From: Cellulomonas terrae
GTDB lineage: Bacteria; Actinomycetota; Actinomycetes; Actinomycetales; Cellulomonadaceae
DNA: 64,000 bases
Assembly: GCF_007990265.1 (NCBI RefSeq)
Contig: NZ_BJWH01000006.1
Coordinates: 1 to 64,000 of the forward strand
Reading direction: 5' to 3'
Made by a program: the position numbers and the translations under genes. This document shows, in pieces, positions 61,949 to 64,000 of the stretch. The notes beneath the pieces are model-generated. The model was not told where the DNA came from. It did no database searches and saw nothing but the letters and a program-made list of their open reading frames with translations. The first letter of the stretch is position 1, and every line of letters starts with the position of its first letter.

Positions 61949-63523
61949 TCAGTCCGTCGGCGACTCGTCGAGCTTCACGCGCACGTCGCGCTCGCTGGAG
62001 CCGCTGCGCACGTGCAGCACGATCGTGTCCCCCGGCGTGCGGGCGCGGATCGCCACGATCAGCTCGTCGGGGTCCGTCACCGGACGTCCGTCGATGGCGA
62101 GGATCACGTCACCGGGGTGGATCCCCGCGCGCTCCGCCGGTCCGTCGGCCGTGACCGGCTGCCGTCCGTCCTGCACGTCCGTCGAGACCTGCACACCCTC
62201 GCCGGTGTACCGCTGGTCCAGCAGCACCCCGATGATCGGGTACGTCGCGCGGCCCGTCTCGATGAGCTGGTCCGCCGTCCGACGCACCTGGTTCGAGGGG
62301 ATGGCGAACCCGAGGCCGATGCTGCCCCCGACCATCGAGAGCGACCCCGGCGGCTGCGCGATCGCCGAGTTGATCCCGATGACCTCGCCGGCCGCGTTCA
62401 CCAGCGGACCGCCGGAGTTGCCCGGGTTGATCGCCGCGTCCGTCTGGATGGCGTTGATGAAGGCCTGGTCGTCCTCCTCGGTCGCCTCGCCCGCGGACAC
62501 CGGCCGGTTGAGCGCGCTGACGATGCCCGTCGTGACGGTCCCGGCCAGGCCCAGCGGTGCGCCGACGGCGACGACCGGGTCACCGACGACGACGGAGTCG
62601 GAGTCGCCGAGCAGCAGCGGCGTCAGGCCCTCGACGTCGACCTTGAGCACCGCGAGGTCGTAGTCGGCCGTCCGCCCGACGATCGACGCCTCCTGCTCGC
62701 TCCCGTCGCCGAACGTGACGGTGATGGTCGTGGACGCGGCCCCGTCCGCCTGCGCGATCACGTGGTTGTTGGTCACGAGGTACCCGTCGCCCCGCAGCAC
62801 GAAGCCCGACCCGGTGGCGCTGCCGTCGGGGCCGTCGACCTGGATCGACACGACGCTCGGCAGCACCCCGGCCGCGATGCCGGCCACCGAGCCCGGCTCC
62901 CGCTCGACCGGGCCGGCACCGACCGGCGCGATGGGCAGGCCCGCGTCGGCGAGGCGGTCGTCCTCGGTGAGCCGGGAGCCCAGCACGCCGCCCACGGCAC
63001 CCGCCGCCAGCGCGATCACGACGAGCGGCACCACCCACGCGGCCGAGAGGGTGCGCCGACGCTTGCGGTGCAGGACGACGGTGTGCGGCACGCCGGACGG
63101 GCCGGTCGAGGGGCCAGGGTCGGCGGCCGCGGTGGTGCCGGTGGTCGCGTACGGCACGCCCGCCCACGGCGCCGGGGGCTGCTGGGCGGCAGGGCCGTAG
63201 GGGTTCGCTGGGACGGACGGCGACGGCGGGGCGAACGTCGGGACGGAGCCGTGCGGCACCGACCAGTGGCTCCCCGGCGGGTGCTGCGGCGAGAGCGGAG
63301 CGGACGCGCCCACCGCGGGCTGAGCAGGAGCAGGCCGGGCCGGGGCAGGCGGGGCCGGGGCCGGGTGCGTGACGGCGATGTCCACCGGAGGTGCCTCGGG
63401 CGTCGACGGCGTCGGGGGCAGCTCGCGACGGCCGGACGGCGAGGCGAACAGCCCGGCGGGGGTCCGCTCTGCGTCCTCGTCGGCGCGGACAGGGACGGGC
63501 TGCGCGTCCTCGGGGGTCGTCAT
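61949..63523 (-). CDS. htrA: HtrA-like membrane-anchored serine protease with PDZ domain
   Basis: A 524-residue trypsin-like protease of the DegP/HtrA family. A Pro/Ala-rich cytoplasmic segment (1-155) precedes one transmembrane helix (about 162-183), the protease domain with triad His254 (TNNHVIAQ), Asp289 (DYDLAVLKV) and Ser370 (NPGNSGGPL), and one PDZ domain (about 420-515, GIHPGDVILAIDGRPV). It degrades or refolds damaged exported proteins. The start overlaps the upstream RseA-like gene by 4 bp (ATGA), so both belong to the envelope-stress operon. The disordered N-terminus may be a site of regulation by kinases. Confidence 0.93.
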   Translation of the reverse strand: MTTPEDAQPVPVRADEDAERTPAGLFASPSGRRELPPTPSTPEAPPVDIAVTHPAPAPPAPARPAPAQPAVGASAPLSPQHPPGSHWSVPHGSVPTFAPPSPSVPANPYGPAAQQPPAPWAGVPYATTGTTAAADPGPSTGPSGVPHTVVLHRKRRRTLSAAWVVPLVVIALAAGAVGGVLGSRLTEDDRLADAGLPIAPVGAGPVEREPGSVAGIAAGVLPSVVSIQVDGPDGSATGSGFVLRGDGYLVTNNHVIAQADGAASTTITVTFGDGSEQEASIVGRTADYDLAVLKVDVEGLTPLLLGDSDSVVVGDPVVAVGAPLGLAGTVTTGIVSALNRPVSAGEATEEDDQAFINAIQTDAAINPGNSGGPLVNAAGEVIGINSAIAQPPGSLSMVGGSIGLGFAIPSNQVRRTADQLIETGRATYPIIGVLLDQRYTGEGVQVSTDVQDGRQPVTADGPAERAGIHPGDVILAIDGRPVTDPDELIVAIRARTPGDTIVLHVRSGSSERDVRVKLDESPTD

Positions 63524-64000
63524 GGCCGTTCGAGCGCTCCCGTCACGGTGTCCCAGCCGCGCGTGATCCGCGCGGGCACGCCGTCGTCGAAGGCGCCACC
63601 AGGAAAGGCTCCCACAAGTGTCTCGGCGGAGCCGGACGACTGCGAGCCGACCACCTGGACGACCGTCCCGTCGGCCTGCCACACGACGTGCCACGGCTCG
63701 AAGGACAGCACGTACACCTGCCGTCCGCCGACCTCGCTGGTGGGCGCCCCGGCGAGCGCCGCCGTCTCGAGACGCCCCTGCTGCTCCGTGACGACCAGCG
63801 ACGTCCCGTCCGCGCTGGTCACGTCGACCTCGAGCACCCGGGAGTCGTCCCCGGACCAGCGCACCGCGGTCACGGACCAGCCCTCGGGGAGCTCGGCCGG
63901 GAACGTCCAGGCGTGTGCGCGCAGCCATGCCACCGTCTGGTGGGACGCCTCCGCGGAGCCGTCGGCGACGGGCCAGGAGCTGGTGTCGACCAGGCGGTCC
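63520..64000 (-). CDS. RseA-like extracytoplasmic protein, N-terminus outside the window
   Basis: At least 160 residues of a protein whose 5' end lies beyond the right edge; the frame stays open through the last visible base, and a GTG at 63933 is probably internal. The visible part is beta-rich without helices: WSVTAVRWSGDDSRVLEVDV, GGRQVYVLSFEPWHVVWQAD and TVVQVVGSQSSGSAETLVGA, resembling the outer domain of anti-sigma factors or RseB-like proteins. Its stop overlaps htrA. By gene order (sigE-rseA-htrA-tatB in M. tuberculosis) it is probably the anti-sigma-E factor; the zinc-binding domain that would prove it is not in view. Confidence 0.65.
   Translation of the reverse strand, partial: DRLVDTSSWPVADGSAEASHQTVAWLRAHAWTFPAELPEGWSVTAVRWSGDDSRVLEVDVTSADGTSLVVTEQQGRLETAALAGAPTSEVGGRQVYVLSFEPWHVVWQADGTVVQVVGSQSSGSAETLVGAFPGGAFDDGVPARITRGWDTVTGALERP

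Overview
The window is GC-rich DNA with densely packed genes on both strands. Its gene families are those of an actinomycete: an actinobacterial acyl-CoA carboxylase with an epsilon subunit, an LpdA-type quinone reductase, a VKOR-family protein, LAXTG-type sorting signals and many leaderless-looking promoters. A surface protein ending in a family 2 cellulose-binding module suggests Cellulomonas or a close relative; that genus assignment is inference. I see no tRNA, rRNA, CRISPR array, insertion sequence, prophage or attachment site.

Layout. 1-9.3 kb: a lipoprotein, a class I aminotransferase, an LATTG-anchored surface protein, a Bcr/CflA exporter divergent from an SRAP-domain DNA-repair protein, a GNAT, a class III nucleotide cyclase and birA. 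9.3-18.3 kb: acyl-CoA carboxylase genes (beta, an unknown His-rich protein, epsilon; further on, biotinylated alpha) with a DUF885 protein, VKOR, Maf and NUDIX. 18.3-25.1 kb: a membrane-anchored EEP phosphatase, a GH31 alpha-glucosidase, lpdA and purine nucleoside phosphorylase. 25.1-30.6 kb: assimilatory nitrate and nitrite reductase (nasA-nirB-nirD) behind a GlnR-type site. 30.6-39.4 kb: phosphomannomutase, the Svx-like CBM2 protein, and a deoxyribose operon (SorC/DeoR-type regulator, deoC, two aldehyde dehydrogenase-family genes). 39.4-48 kb, all on the minus strand: nucleoside import and salvage (bmp lipoprotein, ABC ATPase, two permeases, cdd, deoA, a small acidic protein, add). 48-54.2 kb: an amidohydrolase, mannose-1-phosphate guanylyltransferase and sdhCDAB. 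54.2-64 kb: a PadR regulator with a membrane partner, an APH-type kinase, an LAVTG-anchored beta-propeller protein, two YihY paralogues, a 2H phosphoesterase, trpS, tatB, htrA and the truncated end of an RseA-like gene.

How the genes fit together. The nucleoside genes form a full route: BMP/ABC import, deamination by Cdd and Add, phosphorolysis by DeoA and PNP, mutase, DeoC cleavage to acetaldehyde and glyceraldehyde 3-phosphate, and aldehyde oxidation. From memory, gene order follows Mycobacterium tuberculosis Rv3279c to Rv3336c (birA, accD5, accE5, maf, accA3, lpdA, deoD, pmmB, add, deoA, cdd, sdhCDAB, a YihY protein, trpS). The nitrate cassette, the CBM2/deoC block and the nucleoside ABC genes look like insertions into that shared backbone.

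Expression signals fall into two classes. At least sixteen operon-head genes have a TANNNT -10 hexamer 5-8 nt before the start codon, which predicts leaderless mRNAs. Genes inside operons have Shine-Dalgarno sequences or 1-4 bp stop/start overlaps. Several convergent gene pairs share terminator hairpins, two of them built from the coding ends themselves.
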